Shown: positions 17,427 to 26,740 of the stretch, piece by piece
Layout of the letters: each line of letters begins with the position of its first letter
How positions within the stretch are numbered: the first letter of the stretch is position 1
NCBI GenBank assembly: GCA_946405435.1
Contig: CAMJHF010000012.1
Location: 1-64,000 of the forward strand
Direction: 5' to 3'
Length of the DNA: 64,000 nucleotides
Source: an uncultured Bacteroidales bacterium
Lineage (GTDB): Bacteria; Bacteroidota; Bacteroidia; Bacteroidales; UBA932
Notes under the pieces: model-generated
Seen by the model: the letters and a program-made list of their open reading frames with translations, nothing else
What the model was told of the DNA's origin: nothing
Database searches by the model: none
Made by a program: the position numbers and the translations under genes

Positions 17427-18536
17427 ATGCATATAAATCTGATTACAATACCATTTGTTATAGTCCTGGGGCTAGTTTTCAGTCAACGGGATACGAGCAA
17501 GAATCGTCGATGGTATATTATTCTAAGTAGTTTTGTACTACTTCTCGTGGCAGCTTTGAGAAGTCCGGAGTATATGACGAATACTTATAATATCGATACG
17601 CTTAATTATAGGGGCTATTTTGAACGGGTCTTCGATATGGATTGGAACGAGTTCCAGAGGCTGTTCTATTTGCGTTATTTCGCCGGTGCTGATGACTATG
17701 ACGTTGGATTTGTGGCACTGAATAAGCTAATAAGCTTGTTTACTCACGAATTCTGGCTTTACTCCTTGATAGCCGACTTAATTTTCTTTGTGCCATTTGG
17801 TATTATTCTGTACCGCTATTGCACAAGAACGAGCCAGATTATGTTTGCTTTCATATTCTATATTTCGCTGGTACAGGTCTTTTTCCTTGGAGGTGCCCGT
17901 CAGATGTTCTCTCTTGGCTTCGACTTAATGGCTTTTTTGGCAGTAATCGACAAGAAGCGGATAATGGCAATCATCTTTTTCCTTATCGGAATGACCATTC
18001 ACTTCTCGTCGTTGCTGTTTGCTCTTCCACTTCTGGCTATTTGGTTTGATTTGAAACCGAGCCTGTTGAAGATATTGCACGCCATCTGTTTTATTGTGTT
18101 CCCTTTGGTTCTTGCTTTCCCAAACCAGATGATTCAGTTCATGGGGAACACCGTAGGTATGGAGAAATATGCAGAATATGGAGCTAATGCTGTTCAGGGT
18201 GGCTCCGAAACCTTTATTTTTTTGATAGAGGCCTTGTCGCTATTCACACTACTAGCAATCAAGAACAAGGACTTGTTAGCCAACCGCAATATCCGCACCT
18301 TCTATGTTATGGCTCCGTTACTTACCTTCTTTGCACCTCTGATTATCAGTAACGGTTCGATGATACGAATCTCGCTTTATTATCACCTATTTCTTGCTTT
18401 GTTGGTACCATTCGCCATCGATTGTGCCTTTAGTAAATCAATTAGAGGTATCGCATATACTGCCGCTGTTGGTGCTTTGTCGCTGCTATCATTGTCTGGC
18501 GGCGGATTGACATATTATTTTTTCTGGCAAGTGTAG
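17427..18536 (+). CDS. wzy: EpsG-family polysaccharide polymerase (Wzy-like)
   Basis: The 369-residue polytopic membrane protein has about ten hydrophobic segments. The stretch NIDTLNYRGYF in an N-terminal periplasmic loop, followed by DYDVGFVALNKLI and FLGGARQMFSLGF, matches the EpsG/Wzy pattern (acidic loop, then a GxxRQ-type motif in a membrane helix). It would join repeat units flipped by the exporter at 13681. More AT-rich than its neighbours, as Wzy genes usually are. Confidence 0.82.
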   Translation: MHINLITIPFVIVLGLVFSQRDTSKNRRWYIILSSFVLLLVAALRSPEYMTNTYNIDTLNYRGYFERVFDMDWNEFQRLFYLRYFAGADDYDVGFVALNKLISLFTHEFWLYSLIADLIFFVPFGIILYRYCTRTSQIMFAFIFYISLVQVFFLGGARQMFSLGFDLMAFLAVIDKKRIMAIIFFLIGMTIHFSSLLFALPLLAIWFDLKPSLLKILHAICFIVFPLVLAFPNQMIQFMGNTVGMEKYAEYGANAVQGGSETFIFLIEALSLFTLLAIKNKDLLANRNIRTFYVMAPLLTFFAPLIISNGSMIRISLYYHLFLALLVPFAIDCAFSKSIRGIAYTAAVGALSLLSLSGGGLTYYFFWQV

Positions 18537-18545
18537 AATAGTATT

Positions 18546-19886
18546 ATGACAAAAGTAATAACCTACGGCACCTACGACCTTCTGCACCAGGGGCATCTCA
18601 ACCTGCTACGGCGGGCAAAGGAATTGGGCGACTACCTGATAGTAGGGGTCACCAGCGACAGCTTCGACCGTGGCCGGGGCAAGCTCAATGTGCGCAACAA
18701 TGTGTTGGAACGTGTTGAGGCAGTCAAAGCCACAGGGTATGCAGACGAAGTAATCATCGAGGACTACCTCGGGCAGAAGATTGACGACATCCAGAAATAC
18801 GATGTGGATATCTTCGCCATCGGAAGCGACTGGGAAGGGAAGTTCGACTACCTGAATGAGTACTGCAAAGTGGTTTACCTCCCTCGTACCGAAGGCATAT
18901 CCTCCACGATGCTACGTGCTGAGAGTCAAGATGTGTTCCGCATCGGTGTTATCGGCAGCGGACGAATCGCCCATCGCTTTGTGCCAGAGACAATAGTCGT
19001 GAATGGAGCTGAAATGGTTGCAGTCTTGAATCCCGAGAAGGAGAAAGCCGAAGCGTTTGCGAAAATGCACGGATTAGAAGCCTTTACTGAGTTTGAGGAT
19101 TTCATCCGAAAGGTGGATGCGGTCTATATTGCTTCGCCACATCTGTCTCATTATGACTATGCCAAGCGGTCATTACAGGCTGGGAAACACGTGCTTTGCG
19201 AGATCCCTTTTGTGATGTCCAAGGAGCAGGCGTTGGAACTTTATCGTTTAGCAGAGGAGAAGAACCTCGTGCTGATGGAAGCCAGCAAGACGGCCTACTG
19301 TCCTGCCTTTGGCCATATCGTGACGTTGGTGAAGAGCGGAATCATAGGTGATGTCGTAGATGTGAAGGCTTCGCTCAGTAAGATGGTGCCGCCACCTACG
19401 CGCGAGCTGGATGCTGCTCAGGCTGGAGGAGCAATGACAGAACACGCACCACTGACACTGATGGCCATCATCAAGCTGCTTGGTATTGACTGGAAGGATG
19501 TGAACTTCCATAGCCGGATGGAAAACGGTGTGGATATATATACCAAAGGAGTGCTGAACTATCCGCACGCAACTTCATCATTCACGTTAGGCATCGGTGT
19601 GAAGACTGAAGGCAATTTGGTCATCTCAGGAACCAAGGGTTACATCTATGTCCCTGCCCCTTGGTGGCTAACCAGTTTCTTTGAGGTGCGTTATGAGGAT
19701 CAGACCAAGAACAAGAAATACTTCTATAGCTACGATGGCGAAGGCTTGCGCTATGAGATTCAGGAATGGCTGTCGATGATAGTGAACGACAGACGCAGCT
19801 GCTATAAACTTCGGAGGCGCGAAAGTGTTGCTATAGCTGAGATAATAGAGAAATACCGTAACAAAGAAAACGTGACAGAAATATGA
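18546..19886 (+). CDS. Fusion: TagD-like cytidylyltransferase + Gfo/Idh/MocA oxidoreductase
   Basis: Residues 1-125 are a glycerol-3-phosphate-cytidylyltransferase-like domain with HQGH (14-17) and RTEGISST (114-121). Residues 130-446 form a Gfo/Idh/MocA NAD(P) oxidoreductase with GVIGSGRIA (134-142). The usual EKP motif reads CEIPF (218-222), so the conserved lysine is replaced by isoleucine. The fusion would combine reduction of a sugar phosphate with activation to a CDP-alditol, by analogy with the bifunctional Bcs1 of Haemophilus (different folds). An SDR and a TagB/F-like transferase follow directly, supporting a CDP-polyol product. Confidence 0.85.
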   Translation: MTKVITYGTYDLLHQGHLNLLRRAKELGDYLIVGVTSDSFDRGRGKLNVRNNVLERVEAVKATGYADEVIIEDYLGQKIDDIQKYDVDIFAIGSDWEGKFDYLNEYCKVVYLPRTEGISSTMLRAESQDVFRIGVIGSGRIAHRFVPETIVVNGAEMVAVLNPEKEKAEAFAKMHGLEAFTEFEDFIRKVDAVYIASPHLSHYDYAKRSLQAGKHVLCEIPFVMSKEQALELYRLAEEKNLVLMEASKTAYCPAFGHIVTLVKSGIIGDVVDVKASLSKMVPPPTRELDAAQAGGAMTEHAPLTLMAIIKLLGIDWKDVNFHSRMENGVDIYTKGVLNYPHATSSFTLGIGVKTEGNLVISGTKGYIYVPAPWWLTSFFEVRYEDQTKNKKYFYSYDGEGLRYEIQEWLSMIVNDRRSCYKLRRRESVAIAEIIEKYRNKENVTEI

Positions 19887-20629
19887 TCCACAGAATCCTT
19901 GTAGTAGGAGGTGCTAACGGAATTGGTTTATCCATCGCCCACGAATTAGCAAATCGAGAAAGTACAGAGAAGGTGTATGTGGTGGACAAAGCACCATTAA
20001 TGGAAGAGTATGCCCACCCAAAGATCCAGTCCTTCCAGTTTGACTTGACAAGCGAAGACTACTCCTTTTTCGACCGCTTTGATGATATTGATGCGTTGAT
20101 GATTACGGCAGGCTTTGGAAAGCTTGCACTATTTAAGGATGTGCCGGAGAACTACATTATGAATTCGTTTAACGTCAACACTATTCCGGTGTTGAGGTTG
20201 GTGCATAAGTTTTACGGAAAGTTGGAAGCGAAAGAGAATTTCTACTGTGGGGTGATGGTGAGTATTGCAGGGTTTATGTCTTCACCGTTCTTTGCCGTGT
20301 ATGGAGCAACCAAGGCTGCGCTGAAGATTTTTATCGAAAGTGTGAACGTGGAGTTAAAGAAAGGAGGTTCTTATAATTGCATATTGAATGTGAGTCCTGG
20401 ATCTATGAAAGGAACGTCATTTGCGAACACGAAAACCGACTTGGCTATTATATCCCCTTTGGCAAAAGAGATTCTCATTCATTTAGAGTCACAAGATGAC
20501 TTGTTTATTCCTCAATATGAAGATGTGTTTCGAGACGTATTGAAACGCTATTCGAGTGATTTCAGAAAGGAAGGAGAGCATTCGTATGACTATAAGATTC
20601 ACAGTGGAAGAGTTTCTAATCCTAAATAA
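19883..20629 (+). CDS. Short-chain dehydrogenase/reductase
   Basis: This is a 248-residue Rossmann protein. The cofactor motif is VVGGANGIGLS (about 7-17). The active site reads VSIAGF... then YGATKAALK (Tyr-x3-Lys). It overlaps the fusion gene by ATGA and stands in front of a TagB/F-like transferase. This order recalls ribitol-phosphate pathways where a reductase supplies the polyol phosphate. Given the altered Gfo/Idh domain next door, this SDR may be the working reductase. Substrate is inferred from context only. Confidence 0.85.
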   Translation: MIHRILVVGGANGIGLSIAHELANRESTEKVYVVDKAPLMEEYAHPKIQSFQFDLTSEDYSFFDRFDDIDALMITAGFGKLALFKDVPENYIMNSFNVNTIPVLRLVHKFYGKLEAKENFYCGVMVSIAGFMSSPFFAVYGATKAALKIFIESVNVELKKGGSYNCILNVSPGSMKGTSFANTKTDLAIISPLAKEILIHLESQDDLFIPQYEDVFRDVLKRYSSDFRKEGEHSYDYKIHSGRVSNPK

Positions 20630-20637
20630 ATAAAGGC

Positions 20638-21810
20638 ATGGCTTTAAAAATTATCAATGTTGTAAAGCAAAATAAGCTGCTCTATAACGCCTATTATTAT
20701 GTCGGCAATGCCTTAGTAAGGTTACTCAAGTTTTTTCTACATGCAGATCCAAAGCTTATTGTCTTCAATAGTTTTGGTGGTAGAAGATATGATGATAGTC
20801 CAAAGGCAATATATCTTTCAATGCTTGACGACCAACGGTTCGCAGACTACAGGTTTGTTTGGGCTTTTGTTGAGCCGGATAAGTATTCAATCCCCAGGGG
20901 AGAAACAATAAAAGTAGATACATTTTCGTACTATAAAACAGTTCTTAAGGCAAGAGTCTGGATTACTAACACCACAATGACGAGAGCTCTTAGTTTTAAG
21001 GGTACAAAGACTTTTTATCTTAATACATGGCATGGTTCGGCAATAAAAAGAATAGGGTGTGATGCTATAGGAGATAAGGCTTTTGTGTCAAAAGGCAGTA
21101 ATAATACAGATCTGTATTTGGCTCAAGGCGAGTATGACAGACGGATTTTTTCCCATGCTTTTGGGATATCGCCTGAACTCGTTAAAGTTACAGGACTCCC
21201 TAGAAATGATGAGTTAGCATCGCCTGATGTACAATCCAAAGCATATGACATAAAGCAAAGGCTATCTATTCCTAGTGAGAAGCAGGTGATTTTATATGCT
21301 CCTACGTTTCGAGAATATGTTAAAGACGGAACTAATTACGCACTTGATCTGCCAATTAATCTTTCAAAATGGGAGGATGAACTTGGAGATAAATATGTGT
21401 TGCTTATGCGGGCACATCCGGCAGTTGCCACGTTGATGAATATTAAAGATAATGGTTTTGTAAAAGATGTCTCAACATATCCTCAACTTAACGATTTGAT
21501 GATTGTATCAGATGTTTTGATCTCGGACTACTCAAGTATTTTCTTTGATTATTCCATTCTTGCAAGACCTATGTTCTGCTTCGCTTATGATTACAACATA
21601 TATCAAAAAGAGCGGGGGATGTATTTTGATATAAGAAAAGATTTAGGTGACGAAATGATCGATTCGGAAGACAAACTTCTGTTTGCAATAATAAACATGA
21701 ACGAGACAAAACGAGTGGAGGCTTCAAGGAGATTTAGAGATAAATACGTTGAAAAGTATGGGACCGCAACGCGAGAAATCGTTGAACTGATTGTAAGAGA
21801 GATTCAGTAA
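20638..21810 (+). CDS. CDP-glycerol/ribitol glycerophosphotransferase-like protein (TagB/TagF family)
   Basis: The 390-residue protein carries family motifs of teichoic-acid polyol-phosphate transferases: NTWHGSAIKRIG with the catalytic-type histidine, APTFREY, MRAHPAV, and SDVLISDYSSIFFDYS. It should transfer a polyol phosphate from a CDP-polyol (supplied by the two upstream genes) onto a glycan. Teichoic-like substitution is best known in Firmicutes but these genes also occur in Gram-negative capsule loci. The gene begins a visibly AT-rich stretch running to about 23,160, suggesting transfer. Confidence 0.85.
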   Translation: MALKIINVVKQNKLLYNAYYYVGNALVRLLKFFLHADPKLIVFNSFGGRRYDDSPKAIYLSMLDDQRFADYRFVWAFVEPDKYSIPRGETIKVDTFSYYKTVLKARVWITNTTMTRALSFKGTKTFYLNTWHGSAIKRIGCDAIGDKAFVSKGSNNTDLYLAQGEYDRRIFSHAFGISPELVKVTGLPRNDELASPDVQSKAYDIKQRLSIPSEKQVILYAPTFREYVKDGTNYALDLPINLSKWEDELGDKYVLLMRAHPAVATLMNIKDNGFVKDVSTYPQLNDLMIVSDVLISDYSSIFFDYSILARPMFCFAYDYNIYQKERGMYFDIRKDLGDEMIDSEDKLLFAIINMNETKRVEASRRFRDKYVEKYGTATREIVELIVREIQ

Positions 21811-21818
21811 GTTTTTCT

Positions 21819-23159
21819 ATGAGAGTTTTAATATTGTCAGTTGACCCTTGGTGTCAAAACAATAGTTTTGGAAATACATACTCTAACATTTTCGGAAAGA
21901 TTGATAATGTTGAGATAGGTCATATCTATCTACTTGATGGGTTGCCGGATGGAGATAAGAACGTGTCTCGTTATTATCAGATTGCAGAGAGTAGAATTAT
22001 TAAAAGCGCTTTGCGCCCATTCGTGAAAGACAAGGGTGTAGGTTGTGAGGTGCATGCTTCTGACGGCTCGACAAATGACAATACTACTTCGAATGTTTCA
22101 AAGAATAAAAAAGGTGTTTATGATAAGCTCCTTAGCTTTGGAAAGAAACATCATTGGCGGTCGATGTTCATAGCGAGAGAAATAGCATGGAAGTTAGGTA
22201 GAGTTAATTATGAAAGTTTATTTGCTTTCATTGAAGATTTTAAGCCTGATATCTTTTTGCTAGCCTACTATTATGTCTATAATAGCAATCGCATAGCTTA
22301 TCGTATAAAGCAGCGTTTTGATATTCCGATGGTAATGATTATGATGATGGACCATTATTCATTAAATCGGGTGTCTTGGAACCCTGTTTTCTGGTTTGAT
22401 CGCTTCGCCAAAAGAGCTCGGATACGAATGTTAGTCAAAGAGTCTGAAATGATGTATGTTATTTCAAAGAAATTGAAAGATGAATTGGAAAGAGACTTAC
22501 GTATTCCTTGTCAAGTCCTCTATAAGATTCCTGATGAAAACAGAGCATTTTATCCATATCTGTCGACTGCGGGAACAGTGAAATACCTTTTTACCGGAAA
22601 TATTTATGCTAATAGGTGGAAATCTCTCGCAATGCTTTCATTTGAATTGAAAAGACAGGGTGGAGGTAAGTTGGATATATATACTTCAACTCCTATTTCC
22701 AAAGAGATGGACGCTGCTTTAAATATTCCTGGTGTTTCAGAAGTTCATAAACCCGTGCCTCAAGGTGAAGTAATCAGATTACAAAATTATGCAGATGTCT
22801 TAGTTCACGTTGAAGCATTTGATAAAAAAAACAAGTCATTAGTTAGGTGTGCTATTTCAACGAAAATAATGGATTATTTGAGTGTTGGAAGGTGTATTTT
22901 GGCAATTGGTCCTTCTGATATATCCTCTATGGAATATTTAATTGACAATGATTTAGCTTTATATGCCTATGACGAATGTAAACTGGGAGAAATCGTGAGA
23001 AAGATCAATTCTGACCATACCGTGCTCGATAGTTATGCTGCTAAAGTAAATGAATATGCAAAAAAACAACTTGATGCCAAGCAATTGCGAAAAGCAGTAT
23101 ATGATAGTTTGCAACAGGTCATTGACCATTATAAGCATAATTTAGGAGAAGTCTCCTGA
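21819..23159 (+). CDS. Glycosyltransferase-like protein, GT-B fold
   Basis: The 446-residue cytoplasmic protein opens with MRVLILSVDPWCQNNSFGNT. Its C-terminal half has GT-B features (YLFTGNIYANRWKSL, VHKPVPQGEVIRLQNYADVLVHV within about 270-340, and a late KIMDYLSVGRC). A low-complexity, Asn/Ser/Thr-rich linker near residue 85 separates the halves. It is part of the AT-rich insert with the preceding TagB/F-like gene. I cannot name a specific family with certainty. Confidence 0.65.
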   Translation: MRVLILSVDPWCQNNSFGNTYSNIFGKIDNVEIGHIYLLDGLPDGDKNVSRYYQIAESRIIKSALRPFVKDKGVGCEVHASDGSTNDNTTSNVSKNKKGVYDKLLSFGKKHHWRSMFIAREIAWKLGRVNYESLFAFIEDFKPDIFLLAYYYVYNSNRIAYRIKQRFDIPMVMIMMMDHYSLNRVSWNPVFWFDRFAKRARIRMLVKESEMMYVISKKLKDELERDLRIPCQVLYKIPDENRAFYPYLSTAGTVKYLFTGNIYANRWKSLAMLSFELKRQGGGKLDIYTSTPISKEMDAALNIPGVSEVHKPVPQGEVIRLQNYADVLVHVEAFDKKNKSLVRCAISTKIMDYLSVGRCILAIGPSDISSMEYLIDNDLALYAYDECKLGEIVRKINSDHTVLDSYAAKVNEYAKKQLDAKQLRKAVYDSLQQVIDHYKHNLGEVS

Positions 23160-23180
23160 GATAATAAAGAACCTATCACT

Positions 23181-24899
23181 ATGAAATCATTTGTATTAGC
23201 ACTCCTACTTACTATCCAGTGCTCATTACTGGCACAGCCAGTGTTCAATGTTAAAGATTACGGAGCGGTGGGGAATGGAAAAACCAATGATATTGCCGCT
23301 TTTAGAAAAGCGGCTTTGCAGGTTTGCCAGAACGGAGGTGGAACGATCGTGTTCGAGTCCGGAAAGACGTATCTTGTGAAAATTGAAGAAGTTACTGATG
23401 AGCGACCTGTAAACGGAGCGCAGTCCAACGCGACCATCATGGCCTTCAAAGACTGCAAAAACGTAAAGGTCGAAATGAACGGGGCGACTGTCAAACTTGT
23501 TCCCAATCACAGAATGGAATATGTTTTCTTCCACTTCCTTAATTGCGATAATTTCACTTTAACTGGTGGAACACTTGTAGGAGATGCTGATGCACATAAT
23601 TATTCGGATATTGTCCGTTACGGTAAAAAACAGAAGTCATCCCATGAATGGGGCTTTGGGGTGTTGGTAAATGGCTCGAGGGGTACTATCCGCAATATGA
23701 CTATCACCAATATGACTGGAGACGGCATCAAATCCGGAAGCATCAACCTCAAGAACAAGGGGATATTCCATACAACATTGGATCTTTACGATACTGAAAT
23801 TTCATATTGTCGTAGGAATGGGATTGCAGTCCTGTCTTCATTGGGGACCAACATTGTAAATACCAATATCCATCATATCGGGACGTATGGGGCATTAAAA
23901 GGGACGGCTCCTCAAGCGGGAATCGATTTAGAATATGAGGATGGTGTAGGCGATAAGGGCTCTGTCACTATAAGAAATTGCAGAATAACTGACTGTACGC
24001 AAAAAGTTATTTCCGCTTCCAACTCCACCCCTCCCGTCCCAGATAGTTTCCTTATTGAGGACTGCTATCTCGAAGGATCGAGCTTCCAGGTTTACCACGT
24101 GAAGAAAGCCAAGTCGAAAGTCATACGCAATTGTACGGTGGTCTGTTGTCCTATCCACCTGGGAGATGCCAATGTGGAGAATACGAAGTTTGACCTGGGA
24201 CTCGGAGTTCACTACGTGTCAGGTGGTCATTACAAGAATTGCGATTTTATCGGAACATTGGAGAAATCGGAATCAAATTACGGCTGTACGTTAGCCGGAA
24301 CGAATCTGAATGAGACCGTGTTTGAGAACTGCTCTTTTTCGGATATCAGAGCCGCTAACAACAGTTCGCCGTCGTATCAAGGATTTGCCGGATATCATTT
24401 TCCGCTGCGGGCTGTCTTTAAGAATTGCACAATTAGCAACTGCTCCTTTGTAAGAGGGAATGAGAAGAATGCGTCATCGTTCGCTTTCTACGATTCGAAG
24501 TTAACAGACGGCTGTATGATCTATAACTTAAGTGAAAACATCCCTATAACATTCGAGCAGTGTGAACTGACGGATGTGTCGGCTTATCAGACCCAGACGG
24601 GACGATTCATTTTCAAGAATTCGAAACTCGTCCAGAAAGACAAGTCAATGTCACAGCCGCTTCTTCTTTTTGGTAATAATAGCTTTGAAAGATGTACTAT
24701 TGTGGATGAGGTCGGTTTCCCGGCAGCCTCTGCAAAGAGGCACGGAGTCAAGGCTTATAAAGTTGAAGCTGTTCGCACAGATTTCACATTTGATTCCGAC
24801 AATGTGAAAACGGAGGGAATGACTCTGAAAAGGGGGAAAGTACACGGTGTGTCGAAATCCTCGTTCAAAGGGACTCAACGTTCTGTAAAATTCAAATAA
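23181..24899 (+). CDS. Secreted right-handed beta-helix protein (pectate-lyase-3-like)
   Basis: A signal peptide (residues 1-19, ending SLLAQP) precedes FNVKDYGAVGNGKTND, the standard opening of pectate lyase superfamily/GH28-like beta-helix proteins. The remaining 530 residues show repeated NC/N-x-V turns typical of a parallel beta-helix (such as IRNMTITNMTGDGIKSG and VTIRNCRITDC). Inside a capsule operon it could trim, epimerise or bind the exported polymer. No catalytic residues can be assigned reliably. Cysteines are frequent and may form a ladder within the helix. Confidence 0.75.
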   Translation: MKSFVLALLLTIQCSLLAQPVFNVKDYGAVGNGKTNDIAAFRKAALQVCQNGGGTIVFESGKTYLVKIEEVTDERPVNGAQSNATIMAFKDCKNVKVEMNGATVKLVPNHRMEYVFFHFLNCDNFTLTGGTLVGDADAHNYSDIVRYGKKQKSSHEWGFGVLVNGSRGTIRNMTITNMTGDGIKSGSINLKNKGIFHTTLDLYDTEISYCRRNGIAVLSSLGTNIVNTNIHHIGTYGALKGTAPQAGIDLEYEDGVGDKGSVTIRNCRITDCTQKVISASNSTPPVPDSFLIEDCYLEGSSFQVYHVKKAKSKVIRNCTVVCCPIHLGDANVENTKFDLGLGVHYVSGGHYKNCDFIGTLEKSESNYGCTLAGTNLNETVFENCSFSDIRAANNSSPSYQGFAGYHFPLRAVFKNCTISNCSFVRGNEKNASSFAFYDSKLTDGCMIYNLSENIPITFEQCELTDVSAYQTQTGRFIFKNSKLVQKDKSMSQPLLLFGNNSFERCTIVDEVGFPAASAKRHGVKAYKVEAVRTDFTFDSDNVKTEGMTLKRGKVHGVSKSSFKGTQRSVKFK

Positions 24900-24905
24900 A
24901 ATAGA

Positions 24906-26054
24906 ATGGATAAGAAAAAGATTATAAGATCATCTACGGTTCCGCAGTCGTTGGATGTGTTCTGCAAGGGTATGCTCAAGGAACTGTCAGAGAAATATGA
25001 AGTCGTTGCGCTGTCCTCGCCAGGAGAGCCGCTGGACAGGGTGAGGGAGCGTGAGGGAGTGCGTACCATAGCAGTACCTATGGAACGGCATATCTCCTTG
25101 ATGAAAGACCTGAAAGCCTTGCTGGTAATGATTAAGACGCTTCGGAAGGAGCGCCCGTATATGATTCATAGTATGACCCCTAAGGCTGGCCTGCTATGTA
25201 TGGTGGCGGGAAAGTTGACAGGCGTGCCGGTACGCATCCATACCTTCACTGGTTTGGTGTGGCCTACATCTACAGGACTGAAACGCAAGATACTGATGCT
25301 GACGGACAAGCTGACTTGTGCTTGTGCTACCAACATCATCCCTGAAGGTCAGGGCGTGAAGAACGACCTGATTGCAGGGAAGATAACCAAGAAACCGTTG
25401 AAGGTGCTGGGTTATGGAAACGTGATGGGTGTGGATATGGAGCATTTCTCCCGGAGACCCGAGGTGTTGAAACTTGCGGAAGAACTGAAACTGCGGGACG
25501 AATCAAAGTTCACGTTCCTGTTTGTAGGACGTATCGTGAAGGACAAAGGGATTAATGAACTTGTGGGTGCGTTCAAAAAGCTCTATAGCGAGTATCCTGA
25601 CATTCGGTTAATACTGGTGGGGCCTTATGAGGATAACCTCGACCCGATCAGCCAGGAATCCCGTGATGCGATTAGCGCATACGCTGACATTATGGCTGTT
25701 GGCAAGAAGATGGGGGAAGAGTTGCTGGCCTACTATGCGGCAGCCGACTGCTTCGTGATGCCCAGCTACCGTGAGGGATTCCCCAACACGGTGCTTGAAG
25801 CCGGTGCAATGGGGCTGGCCTCAATCGTGACTGATATCAATGGTTCACGGGAAATCATCGTGGACGGCGAGAACGGAATGATTGTACCGCCTCAGAATGA
25901 AGAACGGCTCTATCAGGCGATGAAGGTTATGCTGACCTCACCGGCTGACAGGGAGAAACTGGCAGGCAAAGCCCGCAAGATGATAGCGGACAGGTTTGAA
26001 CAGGGCTTTGTCAGGAAGTGCTTGTATGAGTACTATGATGAGGTGATTAAGTAG
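24906..26054 (+). CDS. Glycosyltransferase family 4 protein (WbpH/PglA-like)
   Basis: The 382-residue GT-B enzyme has a C-terminal donor domain: FTFLFVGRIVKDKGINEL, LILVGPYED, and PSYREGFPNTVLEAGAMG with the E-x7-E pattern of GT4. The N-terminus contains IHSMTPKAGLL and IHTFTGL, seen in enzymes adding the second sugar in O-antigen or N-glycan assembly. The phosphoglycosyl transferase follows 18 bases later, fitting the second committed step. Confidence 0.87.
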   Translation: MDKKKIIRSSTVPQSLDVFCKGMLKELSEKYEVVALSSPGEPLDRVREREGVRTIAVPMERHISLMKDLKALLVMIKTLRKERPYMIHSMTPKAGLLCMVAGKLTGVPVRIHTFTGLVWPTSTGLKRKILMLTDKLTCACATNIIPEGQGVKNDLIAGKITKKPLKVLGYGNVMGVDMEHFSRRPEVLKLAEELKLRDESKFTFLFVGRIVKDKGINELVGAFKKLYSEYPDIRLILVGPYEDNLDPISQESRDAISAYADIMAVGKKMGEELLAYYAAADCFVMPSYREGFPNTVLEAGAMGLASIVTDINGSREIIVDGENGMIVPPQNEERLYQAMKVMLTSPADREKLAGKARKMIADRFEQGFVRKCLYEYYDEVIK

Positions 26055-26072
26055 CAAATTAAAAAACACTTT

Positions 26073-26732
26073 ATGTATAAACACTTTTTCAAAAGATTCT
26101 TTGATTTCTGCATCTCGTTGGTGGCACTGATCATCGTGTCGCCCATCATCATCGTGGTGGCCATCTGGCTCCATTTTGCCAACAAAGGCGCAGGGGCTTG
26201 GTTCCTGCAAGACCGTCCCGGAAAGGACGGGAAGATTTTCAAGGTGATCAAGTTCAAGACGATGACGGACGAGCGTGGGCCGGACGGTGAGCTGCTTTCG
26301 AATGCAGAGCGACTGACGAAGGTGGGACGCTTTGTAAGGGCAGCCTCGTTGGATGAACTGCCACAGCTGATCAACGTGGTGAAGGGCGATATGGCTCTGA
26401 TTGGGCCCCGTCCGCTGCTGACGTGGTTCCTGCCGCTCTATGACGAGACGCAGATGCGTCGGCACGAGGTGCGTCCGGGCATTACAGGATGGGCTCAGGT
26501 GAACGGAAGGAATACGGTGACGTATGGTGAGAAGTTCAAATACGACGTGTGGTATGTGGACCACCTGACGATGGGGCTCGACATCAAAATCCTGTGGATG
26601 ACGGTGATGAACGTCATCAAACGCAAAGACATCGGAAACGGTCTGCAGGACGAGGTGGATGACTTGGGCTGGAACGCCCGAAAGAAAGAGGCGATAGAAC
26701 TGTTTGAAAAGAATTATCGTAATAAAAAATAA
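26073..26732 (+). CDS. Monotopic phosphoglycosyl transferase (PglC-like), first copy
   Basis: The 219-residue protein has one N-terminal re-entrant hydrophobic helix (about 9-34), then the catalytic region: KVIKFKTM, ASLDELPQLINV (catalytic Asp-Glu) and LIGPRPLL, with ITGWAQVNGRN. It transfers a sugar-1-phosphate from a UDP-sugar to undecaprenyl phosphate, starting the repeat unit at the inner membrane. It is the minimal, single-domain form. A second such enzyme lies at 31047, which is unusual for one locus. Confidence 0.92.
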   Translation: MYKHFFKRFFDFCISLVALIIVSPIIIVVAIWLHFANKGAGAWFLQDRPGKDGKIFKVIKFKTMTDERGPDGELLSNAERLTKVGRFVRAASLDELPQLINVVKGDMALIGPRPLLTWFLPLYDETQMRRHEVRPGITGWAQVNGRNTVTYGEKFKYDVWYVDHLTMGLDIKILWMTVMNVIKRKDIGNGLQDEVDDLGWNARKKEAIELFEKNYRNKK

Positions 26733-26740
26733 CACTAATT

